From assembly GCA_030156255.1 (NCBI GenBank), contig JASGMV010000026.1:1-54813 (forward strand): a stretch of DNA of 54,813 nucleotides, written 5' to 3'. Of the stretch, positions 24,101 through 31,707 are shown piece after piece. Source of the stretch: Desulfovibrionales bacterium (GTDB lineage: Bacteria; Desulfobacterota; Desulfovibrionia; Desulfovibrionales; Desulfovibrionaceae). The notes beneath the pieces were generated by a model. The model did not search any database, was not told where the DNA came from, and saw only the letters and a list, made by a program, of their open reading frames with translations. How positions within the stretch are numbered: the stretch's first letter is position 1; each line of letters begins with the position of its first letter. A program made the position numbers and the translations under genes.

Positions 24101-26248
24101 ATGCGCCGCGCCCTCGTCCTTGTCGTCTGTTTGTTCGTTTTCCTGATGGCCGTTGCGGCCCAGGCCGGTGAAATCGTGGTCCAGGGCGGTATGGATGCGA
24201 ACATGGACTTCGTCTTCCATCGTACGGTTGCATTTCCCGGCGGCGCGAGCCGGGTGGAGTGCTCCTTCGTTGCGCCCAAAGGGTTCGTCTCGACCACGTA
24301 CACCCAGGACGTGAAGGATTTTTCCCTGGAGTTTTCGCCGAAGCCGGACAAGCGAACCTCGCGAACGGACGCCAGGGGCAACGAAATCATTACGGCCCAA
24401 TGGAGCGATCCGCCCCGGGCCGTGGAAATGACTTACGCCGCCAAGACCAAGTCCGTCACCCGGCTGGACCGCATCACGACCGATGCGGCCTTTCCTTTGC
24501 CATCCGTTCCCCGGGACGTTTCGCCGTACCTCGGCGCGACGCCGCTGGTTCAGGCTGACGATCCCGTCATCCAACAGACGGCCCGGGCGCTGACCCAGGG
24601 GGCGGCCACGGAGTACGAGGCCGCGTCCAAGGTGGTGAACTGGGTGGCCGACCACGTCCGCTACGTCAGCAGTCCCAAGAGCTACGGCGCCCTGTACAGC
24701 CTCGAAAGCGGGCGGGGCAACTGCCAGAACTATTCGCATCTTACGGCGGCGCTGTTGCGGGCCGTGGGCGTCCCGGTTCGGATCGTCAACGGCTTTACGG
24801 TCAAGAATCCGTACAGCGTGCGCGCCGAAAACATCACCTACACGTTCAAGGCCGGCCAGGGCAGGCATTCCTGGATAGAGGTCTGGTTTCCCGATTTGGG
24901 CTGGATTCCCTTTGATCCGCAAAAGACCTCCCTGTTCGTCTCCAACCGTTTTTTGCGCATCGAGGTGGGGCTGGACAACAAGGAAACCCAGAACGACGGA
25001 CGCATACGCTGGGTGAGCAAGTCCGGGTCCGAGCGGCCCAGGCTGAACACCGTCACCACGGCGGAGTTGCCCGCGGACGTGGTGAAGCTCTCCGGCCGGA
25101 CGCGCGAGGCCGAGTTGCGCAACATTCTGCTGTATCCAGATGTGGCCGAAACCGCCGTCGCCTCCCGAACCTCGGCGCCCGCGGCCAAGCCGGCGGCCTC
25201 CGAACCAGCAGCGCCGGCGCCTTCGCCGCAAAAGGCCCTCGTCCCGCCCGTCCATCCGGCGCCTGCGGCCAAACCTGCAGCCGAATCCGAACCTCCTTCA
25301 AAGCCTAAGCCGGCGGCTTCTGCGGCCGCCAGGGGTGAGACGCCTCCCGCGCCGGCGCTTCAGGCCAAGCCCGCCGACGAGCCGCAGCCTCCCCGTGCGT
25401 CCCAAGCAGCGCCAGCGCCCTCGCCGCCAGAGGCGTCCGCTGCGCCCGCCCATCCGAAACCCGCGGCCGAATCTGAACGTCCCAAGTCTTTCCCTGAACC
25501 GAAGCCCGCAGCCGGTAAGAATGAGGCGACGCCCGAACCGGCGCTCAAGCCGACGCCTAAACCGCCGTCCGAAGCCGACCGGACAGGAACGCCCGCCAAG
25601 CCAGAGCCTTCTCCCGAACCCGCTCCGGAGGCGCAGCTCCCCGAAGCCGCCCGGCCCAAGCCCGCAGCGCCGGCGCCGCAGCCGGGGCAGGCTGCGGTGA
25701 TCGGCAATCTGGATTTCCCCGAGAACGTGGATTTCGCGGACTACGGCGAACCCGTCAAGGTGGGCGCGCACGCATACGAGCTGACCCGCAACTTCATGGT
25801 GGAGACCGCCGAATACGTGACGACCCAGGCCACGCAATTTGCGCAGGCCGTGGCGCTCGAGCGTCCCCTGCGGCTCACCCGGATCGGCCTCGCCTTGCAT
25901 CGCTACGGAGGAAACGGGTCGCTGTGGGTGGAGGTCTACGAGGATGCGGGCGGCCAGCCCGGCGAACTGCTCGCCACCAGCGAACTGCTCGATCCCCGGT
26001 TGTTGTCCTTGAAGCCCGGGTATCGGTGGGCGGACTTCAGTTTCCGCGACGAACCGGCGTCGCTGCGACCTGGCGTCTATTGGATCGCCCTGGCTTTTAC
26101 CGGCGACCCGATTGTGAACTGGTTCTACACTCCGGGCAAATCCATAGGACCGTCATGGGGTACGCGGTATAAAGGCGTCTTCGATCCGTCCTGGAGCGGG
26201 GCGTTGGATTTTGAGTTCAACTACCGCTTGAAAGGGGTCTACCAGTGA
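24101..26248 (+). CDS. Exported transglutaminase-like protein with long Pro/Ala/Lys linker
   Basis: The 715-residue protein (ATG 24101, ribosome site AAAGGAGC) has a signal peptide cleaved near AQAGE. A transglutaminase-like domain at about 150-290 has the triad C208 (GRGNCQNYS), H256 (GRHSWIEVW) and D272 (WIPFDPQ). Residues 350-530 form a low-complexity linker of Pro, Ala, Lys and Glu. The C-terminal 180 residues form a beta-rich module (LTRIGLALHRYGGNGSLWVE) that looks like a carbohydrate- or surface-binding fold but is not assigned. It probably acts in the periplasm or on the surface, as a protease or crosslinking enzyme. It overlaps the following response regulator by four bases. Confidence 0.8.
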   Translation: MRRALVLVVCLFVFLMAVAAQAGEIVVQGGMDANMDFVFHRTVAFPGGASRVECSFVAPKGFVSTTYTQDVKDFSLEFSPKPDKRTSRTDARGNEIITAQWSDPPRAVEMTYAAKTKSVTRLDRITTDAAFPLPSVPRDVSPYLGATPLVQADDPVIQQTARALTQGAATEYEAASKVVNWVADHVRYVSSPKSYGALYSLESGRGNCQNYSHLTAALLRAVGVPVRIVNGFTVKNPYSVRAENITYTFKAGQGRHSWIEVWFPDLGWIPFDPQKTSLFVSNRFLRIEVGLDNKETQNDGRIRWVSKSGSERPRLNTVTTAELPADVVKLSGRTREAELRNILLYPDVAETAVASRTSAPAAKPAASEPAAPAPSPQKALVPPVHPAPAAKPAAESEPPSKPKPAASAAARGETPPAPALQAKPADEPQPPRASQAAPAPSPPEASAAPAHPKPAAESERPKSFPEPKPAAGKNEATPEPALKPTPKPPSEADRTGTPAKPEPSPEPAPEAQLPEAARPKPAAPAPQPGQAAVIGNLDFPENVDFADYGEPVKVGAHAYELTRNFMVETAEYVTTQATQFAQAVALERPLRLTRIGLALHRYGGNGSLWVEVYEDAGGQPGELLATSELLDPRLLSLKPGYRWADFSFRDEPASLRPGVYWIALAFTGDPIVNWFYTPGKSIGPSWGTRYKGVFDPSWSGALDFEFNYRLKGVYQ

Positions 26249-26658
26249 ATACGACAGAACCATCCGGCGCGGGCGAAAGCGGCTCGGGGACGAGGCTGAG
26301 GATTTTGTATGCGGAAGACGACCCCGCCAACCGGCTGGTGGTGGAGCGGAATTTCCAAAGCCTGGGATTTCACGTGGACCTGGCCGAAAACGGGAGGCGC
26401 GCCTTGGAGCTTTGCAAGACCCCGGGGCGGTCCTATGATCTCATTCTACTGGACCTGCACATGCCGGAGCTTTCCGGGCTCCAGGTCATGCTCGCGGCCA
26501 AGGGGCTGCAGCCGCGCGCCAAATTCGTTGCGGTCACCAGCGACGACGAACACGTGCAGATGTTGCTGGAGGAGGGATTCGACGCAGTGCGCATCAAGCC
26601 GGTGCGCAAGCCGCTCTACGCCAAACTGTTGGAGGAGTTGGGGCTCGCCAGCGCTTGA
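26245..26658 (+). CDS. Stand-alone response regulator receiver protein (CheY-like)
   Basis: The 137-residue protein starts at GTG 26245, overlapping the transglutaminase stop. It has a receiver domain only: acidic pair E24-D25-D26 (YAEDD), phosphorylatable D70 (LILLDLHMP), the T/S of VTSDDEH and the K of IKPVRKP. There is no output domain. The first 17 residues are a Gly/Ser-rich tail. Its kinase is unknown. It ends tail to tail with, and overlapping by 43 bases, the minus-strand PAS protein. Confidence 0.88.
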   Translation: MNTTEPSGAGESGSGTRLRILYAEDDPANRLVVERNFQSLGFHVDLAENGRRALELCKTPGRSYDLILLDLHMPELSGLQVMLAAKGLQPRAKFVAVTSDDEHVQMLLEEGFDAVRIKPVRKPLYAKLLEELGLASA

Positions 26659-27722
26659 GGCGGCAGGAGGACGGAAACTTCCGCCCCGGTGTCCCTGAGC
26701 ACGGAGAGCGCGCCGCCTTTTCTCAGAACGCGCCGCGCCAGCCAGCCCATGGGCCCTTTGTCGTCGCAATCCATCTTCAGCTTGCGCAGCAGTCCGGGGG
26801 TGTCTTCCCGGATGTTGAGCAGGCTTCCGCCGTTTTCCGTTCGGGAGATCGCCGCCGACCAGCGGGAGTTTTTGGTTTTCGAGCCGTTTTTGCGCAGACT
26901 CAACGCAGCCATATCGAAGAACAGGTGGATGAGAAAAAGCGCCTGGTCCCAGGGAAGCGCGGCGTCGACCCGAACCTGGTCCAGGGTCAGAGCCTCCTGC
27001 GGCAGTTTGAGCAGCACAAGCAACTCCGCGGAGCAGCTGCGTAATGCGTCCTCCAGCTTGGCCGGACTCAAGGAAAGGGCGCGCAGCAGATCCTGCCGGC
27101 GCATCAACCAGGATTTGAATAGCACGCGGGTGCGCAAGAGCTCCGCTGCGGCTTTGTCATTTGCGTCCGTCTCGGCCAAGGGGCCCTGAACGGTTTCCAG
27201 CACGTCTTCAAGCCCGTCGCCGCCTGCGTCGCGGGCTACCGGAGAAAAGAAGAAAGCCAAGGCCCGTTCGTCCGGGGACGCGACGGCCTCCATGCGGGCG
27301 GCGCAGGCCTCGCTAGGCCCTTGGGGGCGTAGGAAGCGCAGCTTCTGCACCGTCTCCGGGCCCCGCTTGGCCAGATCGGCCAATGTCGTGGGGCCAGGGG
27401 CCAAAAGCGCGGGGACGTTTTTGGGCAAGGCCAGAATGTCCTGAAGCGGCAGCCCAGCCACGTCGGCCAAAGCTTGGTTGGCGGCCAGGATATCTCCGTC
27501 GGCGCTGAGCACCATGAGCGGCGCGGGGCATCGGGCCAGCACCTCCAACGGCCAGTCGGGCGCGGGGGCCGCCTGCTCCGTCCGAGGCGCTCCGAGCGCG
27601 GCGTCCGCGTGCGGCGCCGGTTCTGCGGGCGCTTTGCATGCCGCCGTTACGAGCTTGTCGCCGCCGGGTTGTTGTTTGAGCCAAGCCAGAGGGTCGGCGC
27701 CGAGTCTCGCGTCCTGTCCCAC
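26616..27722 (-). CDS. PAS-domain protein with degenerate kinase-like C-terminus
   Basis: The 368-residue protein (GTG start, two bases after the ParA stop) has a PAS domain at about 55-110 (CPAPLMVLSADGDILAANQA). The later part resembles histidine kinase DHp and ATPase folds in layout, but no conserved His box, N box or DxGxG can be seen. I therefore do not call it an active kinase. It lies last in an operon with a sensor kinase and a ParA ATPase, which suggests a shared signalling or localisation role. Confidence 0.5.
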   Translation of the reverse strand: MGQDARLGADPLAWLKQQPGGDKLVTAACKAPAEPAPHADAALGAPRTEQAAPAPDWPLEVLARCPAPLMVLSADGDILAANQALADVAGLPLQDILALPKNVPALLAPGPTTLADLAKRGPETVQKLRFLRPQGPSEACAARMEAVASPDERALAFFFSPVARDAGGDGLEDVLETVQGPLAETDANDKAAAELLRTRVLFKSWLMRRQDLLRALSLSPAKLEDALRSCSAELLVLLKLPQEALTLDQVRVDAALPWDQALFLIHLFFDMAALSLRKNGSKTKNSRWSAAISRTENGGSLLNIREDTPGLLRKLKMDCDDKGPMGWLARRVLRKGGALSVLRDTGAEVSVLLPPQALASPNSSNSLA

Positions 27723-27724
27723 GT

Positions 27725-28471
27725 TCAGTCTCCCTGCTTGAGGATTTCACGGCAAAGGTTGCGGTAGTCCTGCGCGCCGTTGGAGCGGGGGCGATAATCG
27801 AAGATGTCCTGTCCGAAACTGGGCGCTTCGGCCAGGGAGACGTTTTCCCGGATGCGCGTTTCAAAGAGCAGGTTGGGGAAGTAGCCCTGGATGTTCTTGA
27901 GCACTTCGCGGTTCAGTTTTTTTTGCTTCGAAAAACGGGTGGCGATGATGCCGGTGATGGCCACGCCGGGGTTCAAGTCCGCACAGACTTCCTTCAACGT
28001 CTGGAGCAGCCTGGACATCGACTGCAACGCCAGGAACTCGGCTTGCAGCGGAATGAATATCTCCCGAGCCGCGACCATGGCGTTGACGGAGAGGACGCCG
28101 AGGTTGGGCGGGCAGTCGAGTAGAAGGAAGTCGTAGTCCTGAACGGACGCCAGGGCGTCGCGCAGCAGCGTTTTTTTGGCGGCCGGGGATTGGTCCGCCG
28201 CGGCCAGGCTTTGGGAGGAGGGCAGCAAGTCGAGGTTCGGCTTGATGTTTACGACGGTCTCGGCGACGGACGCCTTGCTTTCCAGAACGTCCAGCACCGT
28301 ACGCCGCAGTTCGTGAACGGGGACGCCGAGGGAGTGCCCCAGATGGGCCTGGGGGTCCATGTCCACCAGCAGCACGCGCCGCTTTTCCCGCGCGAGTCCC
28401 GCCCCGATGTTGAGGGTGGTGGTGGTTTTGCCCACTCCGCCCTTCTGGTTGATGACGGCTATGGCGCGCAT
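27725..28471 (-). CDS. ParA/Soj-family ATPase
   Basis: From ATG 28471 the protein is 248 residues. It carries the deviant Walker A KGGVGKTTTT at residues 10-19, the DMDPQAHLG switch and LLLDCPPNLGVLSVNA. Such ATPases dimerise on ATP and position DNA, chemosensory arrays or other cargo along the nucleoid. No ParB or parS site is adjacent, so it is an orphan. The gene overlaps the upstream kinase by 13 bases and is followed two bases later by the PAS protein. Confidence 0.9.
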   Translation of the reverse strand: MRAIAVINQKGGVGKTTTTLNIGAGLAREKRRVLLVDMDPQAHLGHSLGVPVHELRRTVLDVLESKASVAETVVNIKPNLDLLPSSQSLAAADQSPAAKKTLLRDALASVQDYDFLLLDCPPNLGVLSVNAMVAAREIFIPLQAEFLALQSMSRLLQTLKEVCADLNPGVAITGIIATRFSKQKKLNREVLKNIQGYFPNLLFETRIRENVSLAEAPSFGQDIFDYRPRSNGAQDYRNLCREILKQGD

Positions 28472-29586
28472 GTCGGAGTCGCAAGGACGTGTGGCCGGCC
28501 GGGCGCGGGAGCGCTCAAGGAAATGTGCACCCGTGTCCCGTCGCCGGGTTGGCTGGTGATGTGGATGCGCCCGCCGTGCTCCTTGACGATGCGCTCGGCC
28601 AAAGGCAACCCCATGCCCACGCCTACGGCCTTGGTGGTGAAGAAGGGATCGAAGACATAGGGCAGGTCGTCGGGGGGAATTCCTTTGCCGCTGTCGGTGA
28701 TCTCCAGGGATTGCAGGCCGTTGTCCTGCCTGGTCGCAATGTGGATATCCCAGGAGTCGCTGAGGGCTTCGGCGGAGTTGGCCAGAAGCTCCGTCAGGGC
28801 GCGCACCATGAAAGCGGGGTCCATCTGGGCCTGCCACGGCTCGATTTCCCGGCTCCAATGGATGTCTCCGGCGAGGTGGGGAAGGCGATGGCTCACGGTT
28901 TTGCACGCTTCGTCCACGATGTCCTGGATGGACATCGTCTTGCGCTGTCCGAGGCGCAGGGAGGTGTAGGCCGTCACGGATTTGACCACGTCCTCCAGCC
29001 GGCGGCTGGAGTCCAGGATGCTCTCCAGATACGAGCCTGCCACGGAGTCGCCGTTCAGGCGTTTGCGCAACAATCCGGCGAATCCGCCGATGGCCATCAG
29101 CGGATTGCGGATTTGATGGGCGATGGCGAGGGAAAGTTTGTTCAGGCTTTCCACCCTTTCATGCTGCAGCCGGTTGCGCTCTTCCAGTATCTGCTTTTCA
29201 CGCTGGTGCTGCATGTGGATGTGGGTGACGTCCGAAATCTCCACCAGGATGCCGAACACCTTGCCGCCGTCCAGCAGCATGGATTTGTTCAACGTCAGGA
29301 ACAGGACGGCGCCGTCGTGGCGATCGAATCGCGTATGCAGGGGGTAGGAGCAAGGATCGGAGAACTCGGTGAGTCTCAGGTACTCAAGGAATTCCTCCCA
29401 CAGGGCGACGCCGTTGAAAATCTCCTCCGGCCCCTTTCCCATGCACGATTCCGAACTGAGTCCCAGAATGCTGCACGCGGCCTCGTTGACGGCGTAAGCG
29501 TTCCACGTGTTGTTGAACGTCACCATACCGTTGGAGAATCCCTCCAGCACGGCTTGAAAATAGGGAGATCGAATGAAGGGCAGCAT
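28459..29586 (-). CDS. PAS-containing sensor histidine kinase
   Basis: The 375-residue protein has a PAS domain at about 10-120, a short coiled coil, a HisKA box with H157 (SLAIAHQIRNPLMAIGGF), an N box (ELLANSAEAL), G1 (DSGKGIP) and G2 (GVGMGLPLAERIV), all intact. There is no membrane segment, so it senses a cytoplasmic signal. Overlap with parA suggests kinase and ParA are made together, which is unusual. No response regulator is on the same transcript; the nearest is the convergent receiver at 26245. Confidence 0.9.
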   Translation of the reverse strand: MLPFIRSPYFQAVLEGFSNGMVTFNNTWNAYAVNEAACSILGLSSESCMGKGPEEIFNGVALWEEFLEYLRLTEFSDPCSYPLHTRFDRHDGAVLFLTLNKSMLLDGGKVFGILVEISDVTHIHMQHQREKQILEERNRLQHERVESLNKLSLAIAHQIRNPLMAIGGFAGLLRKRLNGDSVAGSYLESILDSSRRLEDVVKSVTAYTSLRLGQRKTMSIQDIVDEACKTVSHRLPHLAGDIHWSREIEPWQAQMDPAFMVRALTELLANSAEALSDSWDIHIATRQDNGLQSLEITDSGKGIPPDDLPYVFDPFFTTKAVGVGMGLPLAERIVKEHGGRIHITSQPGDGTRVHISLSAPAPGRPHVLATPTCAP

Positions 29587-30073
29587 GTCGCTCCTGCTGT
29601 GGACCGGCAGTCCGGGGTCATTTTAAGCATATTTTCCCCCGGGGATAAAGACCCTCAATCTCGATTTTTACAAAAACGCGAGAGGAAAGGCCGGAAAATC
29701 ACCGCCGCCGGCGTGCAGCCGACATGCTTTTTTTCAATCTAACTGCGCGATTATTGGCGCTCTTGCGCATGTTCCTCGCCGGCGTCGACCCGGAGCGAAA
29801 AAAAGTAAAAAAATTGTTACGATATTGTTGCATGAGATATGGTTTGCATCCCCACGCGAGGCCGGGTTGCAACGCCACCGCGCTTCAAACAATGCCGGGG
29901 AGGCATGCTTGCAAAGCGAAGGCGCGCATTCTGCGCCCGCTTCCGCGGCGGCGCGCCCGGCCGGGAACTCCAGCCGCCTGGTCGGCGGCCTTGGCCGCGC
30001 CTCGATGACGCGCGCGGTTGCGAGTGCGGCGGCGAGGGCGGGCATGGTCGGGGCAAGGGAAAAATAGCCTCGG
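29587..30073. other. 487-base intergenic region, nothing recognised
   Basis: No gene could be supported. Open frames here have residue usage typical of GC-rich antisense. A short AT-rich island lies at 29790-29840. The promoter for the leftward kinase operon probably lies near 29600-29700. Confidence 0.35.
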
Positions 30074-30487
30074 CTACGGCGTCACCGTGACCTGAACGGA
30101 TTTGTACTGCTCCGGGGGAGTGTGCTCCCATGGGCGTTTGATCTTGATGATCACCATGGTTTGCCCCGCCTTCAGGGCGGCGAATTCGAAAGTCGCTCGT
30201 CCGAAGTTTCCGGGTTGGGCTTCCTCCGGCGGCATGAGGTGGTGGGCGGTAAGCTTGAGAAGGACGGGATCGAAGTAGGCGCCTGCGAATTGGTAGCCGC
30301 CTGCGCCGGGATTGCGCACGTCCAGGATCAGTGTGTCGCCGGTTCGGATTTCAACCTTGGCGACGGCCTGCTGGTCCAGGTTGAGCTCCACCTGCTCGCC
30401 CTGTCCCCCCAGCAGCGCGCAAGAGGCGGAAAAGGCCGCCAGGCAGAGCAGCGCGGCGCGCAAAACGGTTTTCGCCGCGGGGAGCAT
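30074..30487 (-). CDS. Chagasin-like (I42) peptidase inhibitor lipoprotein
   Basis: The 137-residue protein has a lipoprotein signal with FSASC as lipobox. Three loops match the chagasin/I42 cysteine-protease inhibitors: NPGAGGYQF for the NPTTG loop, a Gly/Phe strand FGRATFEFAALKAGQ, and RPWE for the RPW loop. It would sit on the outer or inner membrane and inhibit papain-like peptidases. Its ATG overlaps the stop of the sensor kinase gene (ATGA), so the two are translated together. Confidence 0.8.
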   Translation of the reverse strand: MLPAAKTVLRAALLCLAAFSASCALLGGQGEQVELNLDQQAVAKVEIRTGDTLILDVRNPGAGGYQFAGAYFDPVLLKLTAHHLMPPEEAQPGNFGRATFEFAALKAGQTMVIIKIKRPWEHTPPEQYKSVQVTVTP

Positions 30488-31662
30488 CAGGCGCTCCCTT
30501 CCGGCGCTGAGCAGGAGGCCGCTCCCTGGGGCGCTTCCTTTAGGGGGAGGCGGATGAAAAAGGTCGTGCCGGCCTCTGCGGAAGAGGTGAAGCCCACGAC
30601 GCCTCCCAGATAGCGCTGGGCGATCAGCTTCATGCCATAGGTCCCCAGGCCTCGTCCGGGGCCTTTGGTGGAGTAGGAGCGTTTGAACACCTGAAGTTTG
30701 GCCTCCTGCTCCATTTCCTCCGGATTGTGCACGAAGAATTCCGCGGCGTCTCCCGCGCGGCGGCAGCCCATGGTCACGATTTCACCGGGCTGGCTGGCCT
30801 CCAAGGCGTTTTTGATCATGTTGCCGAGAATTCGGCCGAGCAGCGTCGCGTCCGTGCGCAGCGTCATCGGCTGATCGCAAATTTGCACGGCCAGCTTGCG
30901 GTCGATGGTCAGTTCATGGCCTTCAAAGGCGGCCCTGGTGCGGGCGAGGGCCTGGTCCGCCGTGATGACCGCCTCGCCGATAACCAAATCGCCGCGCTCC
31001 GCAGCGCGCAAATCGCGTTGGGCCAGAATTTCTTCATTGATCCGCAAAGAGCTCATACGCAGCAAGTCGACATACTCCCGGCCGCGCGGGGAGACTTCGC
31101 CCTCCAGCAGCTGGGCCAGCCCGTCCAGGTTGGAGGCGCTGTTCAAAATATCGTGGTAAAAGACGCGCTCCATGGTTTCTAGCCGTTTTTCGTAGCTGAT
31201 GTCCTGGGCCGCGAGCAGCGTCAGCTTGCAATCGTCGAACTGGATGGGGCACGCCGTGACCCGCAGGTCCAAGGCCTCGTCTTCCCCCTCCGCGTCGGCT
31301 TTCAGCACGCGGCACTCGCGGACGTTACTCTTCATCTCCGCTTCGAGAATGGCTTGGAGCATGCCGCAGTATTGGCAATATTCGCTTGTTCCGCATCCGC
31401 CGGGTCCGAGGTTGGCGTGCCGGCAATCCAGAGCTTCGCCGGGTCGGACCGGGCCGTGGCCGCAATGGTCGCTCACGGCCATTCGTTCAAAACCCTTGTT
31501 GCGGTATACGATCTGTCGGTGGCTGTTCATCAGGATGACCGCCCAGGGCAGAGCGTCCAAGGTTGCGGCGGCGAAGGTGTCCTGAAAGCGCTCGGCCAGG
31601 GCAAGAACTTCTTCGACCGGGGCGCGTTGGCTCAAAACGGATGGATCAGGTCTGGCGTGCAT
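30487..31662 (-). CDS. Sensor histidine kinase with Cys-rich PAS domain
   Basis: From ATG 31662 the protein is 391 residues; a TTG start at 31674 is less likely. The PAS region (about 35-155) holds C67, C80, C90, C96 and C99 in HCGHG, LDCRHA, GGCGTSEYCQYC, enough for an iron-sulfur cluster or zinc site. The DHp box has H170 (VFYHDILNSASNL), and the ATPase domain has NMIKNALEAS and a G2 box (GRGLGTYGMKLI). A redox or metal signal in the cytoplasm is plausible for an anaerobe. It is coupled to the chagasin-like gene. Confidence 0.82.
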   Translation of the reverse strand: MHARPDPSVLSQRAPVEEVLALAERFQDTFAAATLDALPWAVILMNSHRQIVYRNKGFERMAVSDHCGHGPVRPGEALDCRHANLGPGGCGTSEYCQYCGMLQAILEAEMKSNVRECRVLKADAEGEDEALDLRVTACPIQFDDCKLTLLAAQDISYEKRLETMERVFYHDILNSASNLDGLAQLLEGEVSPRGREYVDLLRMSSLRINEEILAQRDLRAAERGDLVIGEAVITADQALARTRAAFEGHELTIDRKLAVQICDQPMTLRTDATLLGRILGNMIKNALEASQPGEIVTMGCRRAGDAAEFFVHNPEEMEQEAKLQVFKRSYSTKGPGRGLGTYGMKLIAQRYLGGVVGFTSSAEAGTTFFIRLPLKEAPQGAASCSAPEGSA

Positions 31663-31707
31663 CGGTGTCCCCAAAAAAATGGTCGCATGGTTTTGCTGTG
31701 GAGACGG

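Noticed and set aside
29817-30131. Minus-strand open frame of 104 codons in the 29.6-30.1 kb gap
   Set aside because: Pro/Arg/Ser-rich composition typical of out-of-frame GC-rich DNA, no ribosome site, and overlap with the chagasin-like gene.
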